Source of the DNA: Bryobacterales bacterium F-183
GTDB taxonomy: Bacteria; Acidobacteriota; Terriglobia; Bryobacterales; Bryobacteraceae
Reading direction: 5' to 3'
DNA length: 64,000 nucleotides
Assembly: GCA_016865505.2 (NCBI GenBank)
Contig: AP025252.1
Location: 3,658,001 to 3,722,000, forward strand
The notes beneath the pieces were generated by a model. The model was not told the DNA's origin. It saw only the letters and a list, made by a program, of their open reading frames with translations, and searched no databases. Positions 1 to 7,129 of the stretch are shown piece after piece; position 1 is the stretch's first letter, and the number at the start of each line of letters is the position of its first letter. The position numbers and the translations under genes are program-made.

Positions 1-192
1 ATCGTAACGAAGTACCCGTCGTGTGGGTTTCGTGCATCAGAGAAGTGGGATCCGCAGGCGTTTATCGAGTTCTGTGAGACGGCGCGGCGGAAGCCGGGGT
101 CCGATGCAGAGCAGGCGGCTCTGGAGATCCAGTTGGCGGAATGGCAGTTGTTGTTCGGCTATTGTGCCGGCCCTAAGGGACAAAACATTTGA
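1..192 (+). CDS. 3' end of an unrecognised gene (partial)
   Basis: Frame 1 is open from the window edge to a TGA at 190-192, giving the last 63 residues of a protein. The segment contains the run KYPSCGFRASEKWDP and then a charged, probably helical stretch. I do not recognise a family. The TGA overlaps the TTG start of the HlyD-type adaptor by 3 bases, so the two genes are probably translationally coupled and may work together. It does not look like an ABC transporter permease or ATPase, the usual partners of such adaptors. Confidence 0.6.
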   Translation: MVTKYPSCGFRASEKWDPQAFIEFCETARRKPGSDAEQAALEIQLAEWQLLFGYCAGPKGQNI

Positions 193-1406
193 AACGAATT
201 CTGGGTGTTGTCGTACTGCTGCTTTTGGCGGCGGGCGTCTGGTGGTTGCTGGAGTGGCGGAACGCTCCGCCAGTGCTGGAGTTTTCGAAAACCACACGCG
301 AGACGATCGTCGATCAATTGTCGACCAACGGCAAGATTGAGCCTGTGCAGTGGGAAGCGGCGCGCAATGAGAGTGCGGGCGTCGTGCAAAAGGTGCACGT
401 CCGCAAGGGGCAACGCGTGAATGCCGGGGATCCGCTGATTGAGATCGAGATGCGTGAGGCTCGGGCTGCTGTCGAGGCCGCGAATGCGCGGATTGCGCAG
501 ATACGGGCGGAACTGGACACGATCAGCCGTGGAGGTCGTGCGGCGGAGTTGTCGACGATTGATAGCTCATTGGCGACGGCACGGCAGGAGCTTTCGACGG
601 CGCAGCGCGAGAGTGCGGAGTTGGAACGTCTGGTGGCGAAGCAGGCGGCTACTCCGTATGAGTTGACCTTGGCGAAGCAGCGCGTGGATGCGTTGCGGAC
701 GCAGATACAAGGTTTGGACGCGCGGCGGGTGTCGCTGGTGGGTGCCGCGGATCGCACGTCGGCAGAGGCGCGGTTGCGGGAGGCGGAATCGTCAAAGAAG
801 TTGGCCGAGCAGCAGGTGGCCTTGGGTACGGTACGAGCGCCGATGGCGGGTGTCGTGTACCAGATTGATGTTCGCGCGGGTGACTATATCGCGCCGGGTA
901 CGCTTGTGGCTTCTGTTGGGCGAGTGGAGCAGGTTCGCGCGTTGATCTACGTTGATGAGCCGGAGTTGGGGCGGATCGGCGAGGGTAAGCCGGTGACGGT
1001 GACGTGGGATGCGCTGCCGGGTCGGGAATGGAAGGGTACGGTGCAGAAGGTTCCGACGGTGATCACGGCGCTGGGGTCGAGGCAGGTGGGCGAGGTGGAA
1101 TGCGTGATTGAGAACCCGTCGCTGGACTTGCTGCCGGGGTCGAACATCAACGCGTTTATTCAAGCGGCCGTGGTTCCGAATGCGGTGGCTGTGTCGAAGG
1201 CGGCGCTGCGTCGTGAGAATAACGAGACCGGTGTGTACGCTTTGCGTGCGGATGGCAAGACGGTAGAGTGGCGTCCGGTAAAGCTGGGGGTGTCGAGCCT
1301 GGTTCGTGCGCAGGTGATTTCGGGTTTGAAGGATGGGGAAGCGGTGGCGATGCCGACGGATCGTCCGCTCAAGACGGGGATGGAAGTGGCGGTGGAGTAC
1401 CGCTAA
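189..1406 (+). CDS. HlyD/MacA-family efflux periplasmic adaptor subunit
   Basis: A 405-residue membrane fusion protein that should bridge an inner-membrane transporter to an outer-membrane channel. It has one N-terminal membrane anchor (about residues 4-20, rich in V/L), a biotinyl/lipoyl-like segment (VQKVHVRKGQRVNAGDPL, about 67-84), a long alpha-helical hairpin rich in A/E/R/Q (about 90-205), the second lipoyl half (LGTVRAPMAGVVYQIDVRAG), and beta-barrel and membrane-proximal domains. The start is TTG at 189 and overlaps the preceding stop codon. No transporter or TolC-like gene lies downstream; the next genes run on the opposite strand and overlap its end by 4 bases. The partner may lie before the window. 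The substrate cannot be inferred. Confidence 0.88.
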   Translation: MKRILGVVVLLLLAAGVWWLLEWRNAPPVLEFSKTTRETIVDQLSTNGKIEPVQWEAARNESAGVVQKVHVRKGQRVNAGDPLIEIEMREARAAVEAANARIAQIRAELDTISRGGRAAELSTIDSSLATARQELSTAQRESAELERLVAKQAATPYELTLAKQRVDALRTQIQGLDARRVSLVGAADRTSAEARLREAESSKKLAEQQVALGTVRAPMAGVVYQIDVRAGDYIAPGTLVASVGRVEQVRALIYVDEPELGRIGEGKPVTVTWDALPGREWKGTVQKVPTVITALGSRQVGEVECVIENPSLDLLPGSNINAFIQAAVVPNAVAVSKAALRRENNETGVYALRADGKTVEWRPVKLGVSSLVRAQVISGLKDGEAVAMPTDRPLKTGMEVAVEYR

Positions 1407-1675
1407 ACGTCGAGGTGGACTTCGTCGATGACGCCTAAAATCGCGGCGTCGATGGGGGAGTTGGGGCGGCCGACTGAGGTCATGGCCGAAAAGCCTTCAA
1501 TCACTAGCAGGACTTTATCGCCTACGCCAGCGTCCGCGGAATCGAGCGCGATGACGGCGTCGCCGCGGTTGGTTCCGTCGAGGTTCAACGGTTGTACGAG
1601 CATCGCTTTGCGGCCCACGTGCGAGGGATGCTTGTGGGTCGCGACAGTCTCGCCAATGACCTTGCCGATGAGCAT
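1403..1675 (-). CDS. Bacterial microcompartment vertex protein (EutN/CcmL family), copy 3
   Basis: A 90-residue pentameric shell protein (BMC-P, Pfam EutN_CcmL) that caps the vertices of a proteinaceous organelle. It starts with MLIGKVIGETVATHKHPS, contains KAMLVQPLN and GDKVLLVIEG, and ends with DAAILGVIDEVHLDV, the usual BMC-P order. The longer open frame upstream is only readthrough of the neighbour in another frame; the ATG at 1675 sits 2 bases after the stop of copy 2. It is the last gene of the operon and its stop overlaps the convergent adaptor gene by 4 bases. Confidence 0.9.
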   Translation of the reverse strand: MLIGKVIGETVATHKHPSHVGRKAMLVQPLNLDGTNRGDAVIALDSADAGVGDKVLLVIEGFSAMTSVGRPNSPIDAAILGVIDEVHLDV

Positions 1676-1677
1676 TG

Positions 1678-1944
1678 TTATTCGACCCTGACCGAGTCCA
1701 CTACAGCTACGATCGTCGTGTCTGTGGGTACTTCGACGGGCAGGAATGGGAAGCTCGATTCCTTGCCGCGGCAGTAGTAGATCGTCTCGCCGATGCCTAC
1801 GCCTACGGCGTCCGTACAGACGATTTGACGGCCGTTTGGCTCGAGCGCGGTGTTTAACGGTTGGACGATCAGCAGCTTGTGCGCCGACAGATTCGCGTCC
1901 TTCGCGGTGGACCACACGCAGCCTGTGACTCGGCCGAGGTACAT
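1678..1944 (-). CDS. Bacterial microcompartment vertex protein (EutN/CcmL family), copy 2
   Basis: An 88-residue BMC-P protein, beginning MYLGRVTGCVWSTAKD and ending TTIVAVVDSVRVE. It is the most divergent of the three vertex proteins. It carries two extra cysteines in the middle (VCTDAVG and IYYCRGKE) and lacks the usual VLVV/GSSAR strand sequence at that place. Three different BMC-P genes in a row suggest that they differ in position, or in gating or binding at the vertices, rather than being simple duplicates. Confidence 0.88.
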   Translation of the reverse strand: MYLGRVTGCVWSTAKDANLSAHKLLIVQPLNTALEPNGRQIVCTDAVGVGIGETIYYCRGKESSFPFLPVEVPTDTTIVAVVDSVRVE

Positions 1945-1953
1945 GGTGACGGG

Positions 1954-2229
1954 TTACTTCTTCTTTTCGAGGTGGACGGAGTCGACGATGCCTACGATTG
2001 CGGCATCGACGGGCTTATCCTTGCAGCCTTCGGCCATGCGGGCGGAGGAACCGCTGACGACCAGCACCAGTTCTTTGGAGCCTGCGCCGACGACGTCTAC
2101 GGCGATGAGGTAGTTGGCTTCGTCCTTGCCGTCCGGCGAAACCGGACGGACGATGAGAAGCTTCTGGCCCTCGAGCCTTGGGTCCTTGCGGGTGGCGACG
2201 ACGTTGCCGGCTACGCGGGCGAGGATCAT
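1954..2229 (-). CDS. Bacterial microcompartment vertex protein (EutN/CcmL family), copy 1
   Basis: A 91-residue BMC-P protein with the canonical pattern: MILARVAGNVVATRKDP at the start, KLLIVRPVSPDGK, LIAVDVVGAGSKELVLVV, GSSAR, and DAAIVGIVDSVHLEKKK at the end. Of the three copies it is the closest to the family consensus. It lies 9 bases downstream of the hexameric shell gene in the same operon and should be expressed together with it. Confidence 0.92.
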   Translation of the reverse strand: MILARVAGNVVATRKDPRLEGQKLLIVRPVSPDGKDEANYLIAVDVVGAGSKELVLVVSGSSARMAEGCKDKPVDAAIVGIVDSVHLEKKK

Positions 2230-2238
2230 TTCTTCCGC

Positions 2239-2529
2239 TTACTTCGAGGACGATGCCTTGCCGATGGGCAGGACTTCTTCGAGGCTGGGGTGCGGGCGCG
2301 GGATCACGTGTACGCTGATGAGTTCGCCCACACGGCGTGCTGCGGCAGCACCGGCATCGGTGGCAGCGCGTACGGCAGCGACATCGCCACGGACGAGGGC
2401 CGTCACGTATCCAGAACCGATCTTTTCCCAACCGACGATAGTGACGTTGGCAGCCTTGACCATTGCATCCGAGGCTTCGATCATCGCGACCAGGCCGCGA
2501 GTTTCAATCATTCCGAGCGCTTCGCCCAT
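2239..2529 (-). CDS. Bacterial microcompartment hexameric shell protein (BMC-H, PduA/EutM type)
   Basis: A 96-residue single-domain BMC-H protein that tiles the facets of the shell. It starts [19 protein letters not shown], has the pore-region segment [19 protein letters not shown], and ends its domain with [17 protein letters not shown]; all three are hallmarks of the family. It is the only hexamer gene in the locus, so shell facets here would be made mainly of this protein unless other BMC genes lie elsewhere. It follows the aldolase gene after 3 bases. Confidence 0.95.
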   Translation of the reverse strand: MGEALGMIETRGLVAMIEASDAMVKAANVTIVGWEKIGSGYVTALVRGDVAAVRAATDAGAAAARRVGELISVHVIPRPHPSLEEVLPIGKASSSK

Positions 2530-2532
2530 TTG

Positions 2533-3363
2533 TTACGAATTCCTTCCCAAATCCCGTGTTGCTGCCGCTACCGCCTTGTTGATCAGGTCGACCAGTTCGG
2601 CGCGCGTGAATTCAAACTTCTCTTGTTCCGGTGACGTCGTCGTTGTCGTGCTGCATGTGACGCCAGCGGCCAGGTCTTCTGCCGCAGAGGGACAACCCGG
2701 TTGCGGCGTGTTCTTGATGTCGATGCCGTAGCGCGACCTGGAATCAAACAGTTTAGCGACTTCTTCGCGCGGAAGCACCTTTGCGCCGCCCAATTGTTCA
2801 GCGACAAGCGCGATGCGGGCCGTGTGCTCGACGGTTTCCATGCGGAAGTAGGCTTTCCAAAGGTCGGAGGCGTAGCAGACGGCGCCGTGGTTGCCCATGA
2901 GGATCGCGTCGTAGGACGGGATGTAGGGCTTCAAGGACTCGCTCAACGCCGGGGTGCCGGGCAGGCCGTAGGGCGCGAGGGGCACACAGCCGAGGTTGAC
3001 GATGACTTCCGGGAGAATCGCTTCTGTGAGTCCGCGGCCGGCGAGTGCGAAGCCGGTGGAAAGCGGCGGATGAAAGTGTACGACGGCGTTGATTTCCGGG
3101 CGCATTTCATACACGGTGAGATGCATCATGATCTCGCTGGTACGTTCGCGCTTGCCTTCCACCTTCTTGCCGGACTTGTCGACGATGATGAGATCGTCGG
3201 GGGTCATCATGCCTTTGCTGATGCCGGTGGGGGTACACAAGAATGTACCGGTGTCGCCGAGGCGAACCGAGATGTTTCCGTCGTTCGCGGCGACCCAGCC
3301 CTTTTGCCACGCATACTTGCCGATCTCAACGATGTCCGCGCGGAGTTGCTGTTCGTTTGCCAA
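2533..3363 (-). CDS. Class II aldolase (L-fuculose-1-phosphate aldolase-like), probable microcompartment cargo
   Basis: A 276-residue class II aldolase/adducin-family enzyme, predicted to split a deoxy-sugar phosphate such as fuculose- or rhamnulose-1-phosphate into DHAP and lactaldehyde. The metal ligands are in place: Glu77, His96 and His98 (VVHFHPP) and His159 (MGNHG); GNISVR forms part of the phosphate site. After the catalytic domain come a linker (CSTTTTTSPEQ) and a C-terminal amphipathic helix (about 254-272, AELVDLINKAVAAATRDL) that looks like an encapsulation peptide. The gene heads the shell operon. Its start is uncertain: I chose TTG at 3363 because it avoids overlap with the divergent rhomboid gene and has a GGA upstream. 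The homologous gene in planctomycete/verrucomicrobial fucose-rhamnose microcompartments has the same role. Confidence 0.85.
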   Translation of the reverse strand: MANEQQLRADIVEIGKYAWQKGWVAANDGNISVRLGDTGTFLCTPTGISKGMMTPDDLIIVDKSGKKVEGKRERTSEIMMHLTVYEMRPEINAVVHFHPPLSTGFALAGRGLTEAILPEVIVNLGCVPLAPYGLPGTPALSESLKPYIPSYDAILMGNHGAVCYASDLWKAYFRMETVEHTARIALVAEQLGGAKVLPREEVAKLFDSRSRYGIDIKNTPQPGCPSAAEDLAAGVTCSTTTTTSPEQEKFEFTRAELVDLINKAVAAATRDLGRNS

Positions 3364-3394
3364 ATCGAATTCCGATTTTATCAGAGGCGATACA

Positions 3395-4297
3395 ATGAAG
3401 GCAGTGGATCGCCGCCGCATGTGCCCGCACTGCCGGGCATTTATTTCGTCCGATGACAAAATCTGTCCGTATTGCGAGGAACCGATCGGCGCCAGCGCCG
3501 GCACGCGGATCACGCTGACGGGCGGTTCTTCCGACAGTGGCGGCGTTGCATCGTCGCTGGTGCCGGATCATTCGGCGATGACGTTGTTGTTCCTGCTGGT
3601 GAATGTCGCGCTGTTTCTGGCGTCGGTTTGGGTGAGCGCCAATAGCGGGAATAACGGCGCGATTATGGGCCTGGACAATCGCACGCTGATCCTGCTGGGC
3701 GCAAAGTGGCGACCGGAGATCATTTATGCGGGCCAGTGGTGGCGGTTGATTACTGCCGGGTTCCTGCATGGCGGCATCATGCACATCTTCATGAACGGAC
3801 TGAGTCTGTTCCATGTCGGGCGGCATTTTGAAGACTATTTGGGGTCCACGCGATTCATCATCGTGTACGTGGTGGCGACGATCACCGGGTTCTTCTTTAG
3901 CTTGATTGCAAGTCCTGGATCGACGTCGGTGGGGGCGTCCGCGGCACTGGCGGGTATGGTCGGCGCGCTGCTGGCGTCGAGTTCCGCACCGGGGTCGCCG
4001 ACTGCGCCGATCCGGCGGTTGTATGTGCAGTGGACTTGGGGTCTGCTGGTGATCGGGTTTATTGGGAACCTTACCGGGATGATGCGGATCGACAATGCGG
4101 CTCACATCGGGGGGCTGGCAGGGGGATGGCTGTTCATCAAGATTGCCGGGTTTCCTGGGGCACAGCGGTCGGCAGCTGAGGTCGTGTGGAGGGTGTTGAG
4201 TGTGGTGCTGGTGTTGCTGACCTTGGTGTCGTTCTTCAAGATGTACGTGTTCTTTTCGGCGTTGTCGGCGTCGCCGGCGTACCGGATGCGGTTTTAG
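3395..4297 (+). CDS. Rhomboid-family intramembrane serine protease with N-terminal zinc ribbon
   Basis: A 300-residue membrane protein. The N-terminus has two CxxC knuckles (CPHC and CPYC, about residues 10-28), so a cytoplasmic zinc ribbon precedes about six membrane helices. The rhomboid core shows HGGIMHIFMN (the HxxxxHxxxN helix), a GASA motif with the presumed nucleophile serine, and AHIGGLAGG with the catalytic histidine. The usual motif is GxSG, and here alanine replaces the last glycine. The start ATG at 3395 follows a GAGGCGA stretch. It diverges from the microcompartment operon with about 30 bases between starts. The substrate is unknown. Confidence 0.88.
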   Translation: MKAVDRRRMCPHCRAFISSDDKICPYCEEPIGASAGTRITLTGGSSDSGGVASSLVPDHSAMTLLFLLVNVALFLASVWVSANSGNNGAIMGLDNRTLILLGAKWRPEIIYAGQWWRLITAGFLHGGIMHIFMNGLSLFHVGRHFEDYLGSTRFIIVYVVATITGFFFSLIASPGSTSVGASAALAGMVGALLASSSAPGSPTAPIRRLYVQWTWGLLVIGFIGNLTGMMRIDNAAHIGGLAGGWLFIKIAGFPGAQRSAAEVVWRVLSVVLVLLTLVSFFKMYVFFSALSASPAYRMRF

Positions 4298-4323
4298 GTA
4301 ATACTGAAGCGAGGAGCGATACT

Positions 4324-4572
4324 ATGGCTACTGTCAATGTCGCTGAGGAGCGCACACAGCGCGTTCGTGAAGTAGAAAATGCGCTCGCTAATCTGCGTCT
4401 CGAGGGGCTCGAACCTTCCGCTGAAGCACTCCATATCGGCGAGCGGTATCGCGACGGGGTGATCTCCTTCGAACGAATGCAGCAAGAGTTTGCTGCATTT
4501 CTTGGCTTGGCTGATGGACCCGTACCTATATCCGAACAGCTCGGTACTGAAGAATCGCCGCGGACTTCGTAA
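4324..4572 (+). CDS. VbhA-like antitoxin of a Fic toxin
   Basis: An 82-residue protein that should block the AMP-transferase activity of the Fic protein encoded next to it. Residues in ENALANLRLEGLEPSAE closely resemble the VbhA inhibitory helix. The known motif is (S/T)xxxE(G/N); here E and G are present but asparagine takes the place of the Ser/Thr. The segment after it (YRDGVISFERM) matches the rest of the family. The gene overlaps the toxin gene by 59 bases in another frame, which ties the two translation products together. Confidence 0.85.
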   Translation: MATVNVAEERTQRVREVENALANLRLEGLEPSAEALHIGERYRDGVISFERMQQEFAAFLGLADGPVPISEQLGTEESPRTS

Positions 4573-5095
4573 TCCAGACGAATTGAACCGGTTCGAAACC
4601 GATGCGTCATTCTTTCGGTCACTCGAACTTGAACATCGGCCATTGCGAGGCCGCTTCGACGCTGCGCATCTGAGCTCGATTCACCGGCATTTGTTCGGCG
4701 ACGTGTACGATTGGGCGGGCTGCTTTCGCACAGTTGATATCAGCAAGGCGGACAGCCTCTTCGCTCTTCACCAATTCATACCGCAGGCTCTGGACGCGAC
4801 GTTTGCGTCGCTGCATGCGGAGAGGCTGCTTGCGGGACTGGAGGCTGCCTTGTTTGTGCGGCGTCTTGCCCACTACTTCGGTGAGGTGAACGCCATTCAT
4901 CCGTTCCGCGAAGGTAACGGGCGGACGCAGCGGGAGTTCTTCGGTGAACTCGCGCTGGTCCAGGGCTATCGCTTGGATTGGACGCTGATCTCACAAGCAG
5001 AGATGGTCGCAGCCTCTCGCGAAAGCATGGTTCGCGGAAACGCTGCGCTGGAAGAGTTGCTTCGCCGGATTGCGACGCGCAGTCCTGTTTACTGA
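4514..5095 (+). CDS. Fic/Doc-family protein adenylyltransferase (VbhT-like toxin)
   Basis: A 193-residue Fic-domain protein that would transfer AMP from ATP to a hydroxyl of a target protein; in the VbhT class the targets are topoisomerases. The full catalytic motif HPFREGNGRTQR lies at residues 129-140, with the catalytic His129 and all phosphate-binding residues. The N-terminus MDPYLYPNSSVLKN is typical of the family, so I prefer the ATG at 4514 over the one 24 bases upstream. It is paired with a VbhA-type antitoxin. Its last 7 bases overlap the convergent aldo/keto reductase gene. Confidence 0.92.
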   Translation: MDPYLYPNSSVLKNRRGLRNPDELNRFETDASFFRSLELEHRPLRGRFDAAHLSSIHRHLFGDVYDWAGCFRTVDISKADSLFALHQFIPQALDATFASLHAERLLAGLEAALFVRRLAHYFGEVNAIHPFREGNGRTQREFFGELALVQGYRLDWTLISQAEMVAASRESMVRGNAALEELLRRIATRSPVY

Positions 5096-6060
5096 TAGAA
5101 ATTCTTGCCCCACGCATGGCGACGTAGGACTTCCATCGTTGCTGCCTTCAATGGCGGTCGCTCGGAGACTCCTAGGCTGGAGTCGACTGTTTTGATGCGG
5201 CGCATCCCGGGGATTACAGTCGTCACTGCCGGGTGCGCGAGGCAGAAGCTTAGCGCTACTTCCGCTAGCGGTCGTTCGTCGACGCCTTGGAGGTCCTTCT
5301 GCAGTGCGGTGACGTGCTGGACCACTTGTGACTTGCGGTCGTCACGGAAGTACCAGGCTCGGAAGTCGCCTTCTTCGAACTTTGTGTCCTCCGTGATGGT
5401 GCCGGTGAGCGAACCTTCGTCGAGCGGCACACGGGCGAGGACTCCGATCTGCTTTTCCTGGCAGAGCGGGAAGAGATTCTTTTCCGGGCTCTGGTCAAAG
5501 ACGTTGTAGATGACCTGCACGCTGTCGATCAGTCCCGTTTCGATGATGCCGAGTGCGGAGTCCGGCTGATGGTCGTTTATCGAGATGCCCATGGCTCGTA
5601 CTTTGCCGGCCTTTTTGAGGTCCTCGATGGCGCGCTTCCAATCGTCGTTGTCGAGCCATTCGGGGTTCCAGACGTGGAACTGCTGGAGGTCGATGGTTTC
5701 GGCTTTGAGGTTGCGCAGCGACTCTTCTGTACTGGCGATGGCGTAATCGTACGGGTACACGTCTTCGATGCCGATGCCGGGTTGGGCGGGCCAGATGCGG
5801 TTCTTCGGCGGGATCTTGGTGGCGACGTACACGCGGTGAGGGGCGTCGGCGATTACCTGCGACACGAGGCGCTCGGAGTGGCCGTCTCCGTAGGCCAGCG
5901 CGGTGTCGATGAAGTTCAGGCCCAGGTCGAAGGCGTGGCGGAGTGCGTTGAGCGATTCGTCGTCCGTACCTCCGAGCCACTGCTTCTGTCCAATGCCCCA
6001 GGCTCCATAGCCGACTTCACTGATCTCAATTCCGGTCTTGCCGAGTGTACGGAAACGCAT
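5089..6060 (-). CDS. Aldo/keto reductase
   Basis: A 323-residue NADPH-dependent (beta/alpha)8 oxidoreductase. It opens with MRFRTLGKTGIEISEVGYG. The catalytic tetrad is visible: Asp and Tyr in FIDTALAYGDGHSE, Lys in VYVATKI and His in QQFHVWN. The C-terminal segment AEVALSFCLAHPAVTTVIPG contributes to cofactor binding. The ATG at 6060 diverges from the next gene with 27 bases between them. The substrate cannot be told from sequence. A role in reducing the lactaldehyde made by the microcompartment aldolase is possible but is only a guess from proximity. Confidence 0.92.
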   Translation of the reverse strand: MRFRTLGKTGIEISEVGYGAWGIGQKQWLGGTDDESLNALRHAFDLGLNFIDTALAYGDGHSERLVSQVIADAPHRVYVATKIPPKNRIWPAQPGIGIEDVYPYDYAIASTEESLRNLKAETIDLQQFHVWNPEWLDNDDWKRAIEDLKKAGKVRAMGISINDHQPDSALGIIETGLIDSVQVIYNVFDQSPEKNLFPLCQEKQIGVLARVPLDEGSLTGTITEDTKFEEGDFRAWYFRDDRKSQVVQHVTALQKDLQGVDERPLAEVALSFCLAHPAVTTVIPGMRRIKTVDSSLGVSERPPLKAATMEVLRRHAWGKNFYQ

Positions 6061-6087
6061 AACGTTATGGTGGCATCATATCTTTGA

Positions 6088-6912
6088 ATGCCGCTGAAAT
6101 TCTCTAACTGGCTTTCGCGTCGTAGCCTGTTTCTTCTGTTGTCGGCCTCGCCGATGGTGCTGACGGCTGCCCCAACCATTCGTCTGTATTTGAAAGACGG
6201 CGAGTTTCATGTCGTGCGCGAGTACCAGGTGCTGGGCGATCGCGTGAAGTTCTATTCCGTCGAACGGGGCGATTGGGAAGAGATCCCGCTTGACCTGGTG
6301 GACCTGAAGAAGACCAAGTCCACGATTGAACAGAACGAGGCGGAGACGAAGAAGCTGGTAGACGCCGAGCGGGAAGAGGTCGCTGCGGAACGTGAGGCGC
6401 AGCGGGAGGTAGCGAGCGTGCCTGCTGAGCCAGGCGTGTACTGGATCAACGGCAAGACGCTAGAGGCGCTGACGGTGGCTGAGGTCAACTACGCCGTGGA
6501 TAAGAAGCGGCGTGTACTGAAGGCGCTGTCGCCGATTCCGATGGTGGCGGGCAAGGCGGTGCTGGAGATCGACGGCGAGACGTCGGCGAGGATCATCCCG
6601 GAGGAACGGCCTGAGTTTTACTTCCGGCTGGCGCGCGAGGAGCGACTGGCGATTATCCGGTTGAATCCAGGGCAGGGCAAGGACAAGAAGAAGACGCGCA
6701 TCGTCGAGAAGATCCAGATTGTGCCAGTGGTGAACGAGCTTGTCGAAGAATTGGACGAAGTGGAGAGTTTTCGGCGTCAGGTTGGAGATTTGCTGTTCAA
6801 AATCTGGCCAACCAAGCCGCTGGTTCCTGGAGAGTATGCGTTGATTGAGTACTCACCAGCTGTGGATGGAAAGTACAGCTTGCAGGTGTGGGACTTCAGC
6901 GTGAGGAAGTAA
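6088..6912 (+). CDS. Secreted hypothetical protein
   Basis: A 274-residue protein with a signal peptide (about residues 1-28: arginines, then LFLLLSASPMVLTAAP). The mature part has a short beta-rich segment (TIRLYLKDGEFHVVREYQV, then WEEIPLDLVDL), a charged coiled-coil-like stretch (KKLVDAEREEVAAEREAQ, about 90-108), and a second beta-rich half ending in YSLQVWDFSVRK. I do not recognise a named family. The C-terminal half (about 115-274) resembles envelope-associated unknowns of acidobacteria. No ribosome binding site is evident before the ATG. Confidence 0.8.
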   Translation: MPLKFSNWLSRRSLFLLLSASPMVLTAAPTIRLYLKDGEFHVVREYQVLGDRVKFYSVERGDWEEIPLDLVDLKKTKSTIEQNEAETKKLVDAEREEVAAEREAQREVASVPAEPGVYWINGKTLEALTVAEVNYAVDKKRRVLKALSPIPMVAGKAVLEIDGETSARIIPEERPEFYFRLAREERLAIIRLNPGQGKDKKKTRIVEKIQIVPVVNELVEELDEVESFRRQVGDLLFKIWPTKPLVPGEYALIEYSPAVDGKYSLQVWDFSVRK

Positions 6913-6927
6913 AGCGGGAATTCATCG

Positions 6928-7040
6928 GGTCAGCCGGCAATCCCAAGAGCCGTCGAGCAGGGGAGACATCGCATTCCCGGGACCACCGGCTGACCTTTTG
7001 TTCCCCGGGCGACTCGGGTCCTGCCAAGTCGCCCGTGAAC
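6928..7040. other. Two strong hairpins between convergent genes; terminator pair or small structured RNA
   Basis: The gap 6913-7129 holds two perfect inverted repeats. GGTCAGCCGG at 6928-6937 pairs with CCGGCTGACC at 6986-6995 (10 bp, 48-base loop with a possible inner GGGGA/TTCCC stem), followed by TTTTG. Then CGGGCGACT at 7006-7014 pairs with AGTCGCCCG at 7027-7035 (9 bp), extended outward by GTTC 7000-7003 with GAAC 7037-7040. Both flanking genes end here, so termination from both sides is the simplest explanation. The first loop is unusually long for a terminator, and a small RNA is possible. Confidence 0.6.
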
Positions 7041-7129
7041 GCTCCATTAGAGTGCATCTGCTGTACCAAAGTGGTAGTACGCATTATCAACGGGTTACAG
7101 GCATATGCCCGTCGTAGGGTGTCTTAAGG

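Noticed and set aside
1861-2634. A 257-codon plus-strand open frame across the shell genes
   Set aside because: It lies opposite clear BMC genes, matches no family and reflects the codon bias of the real strand.
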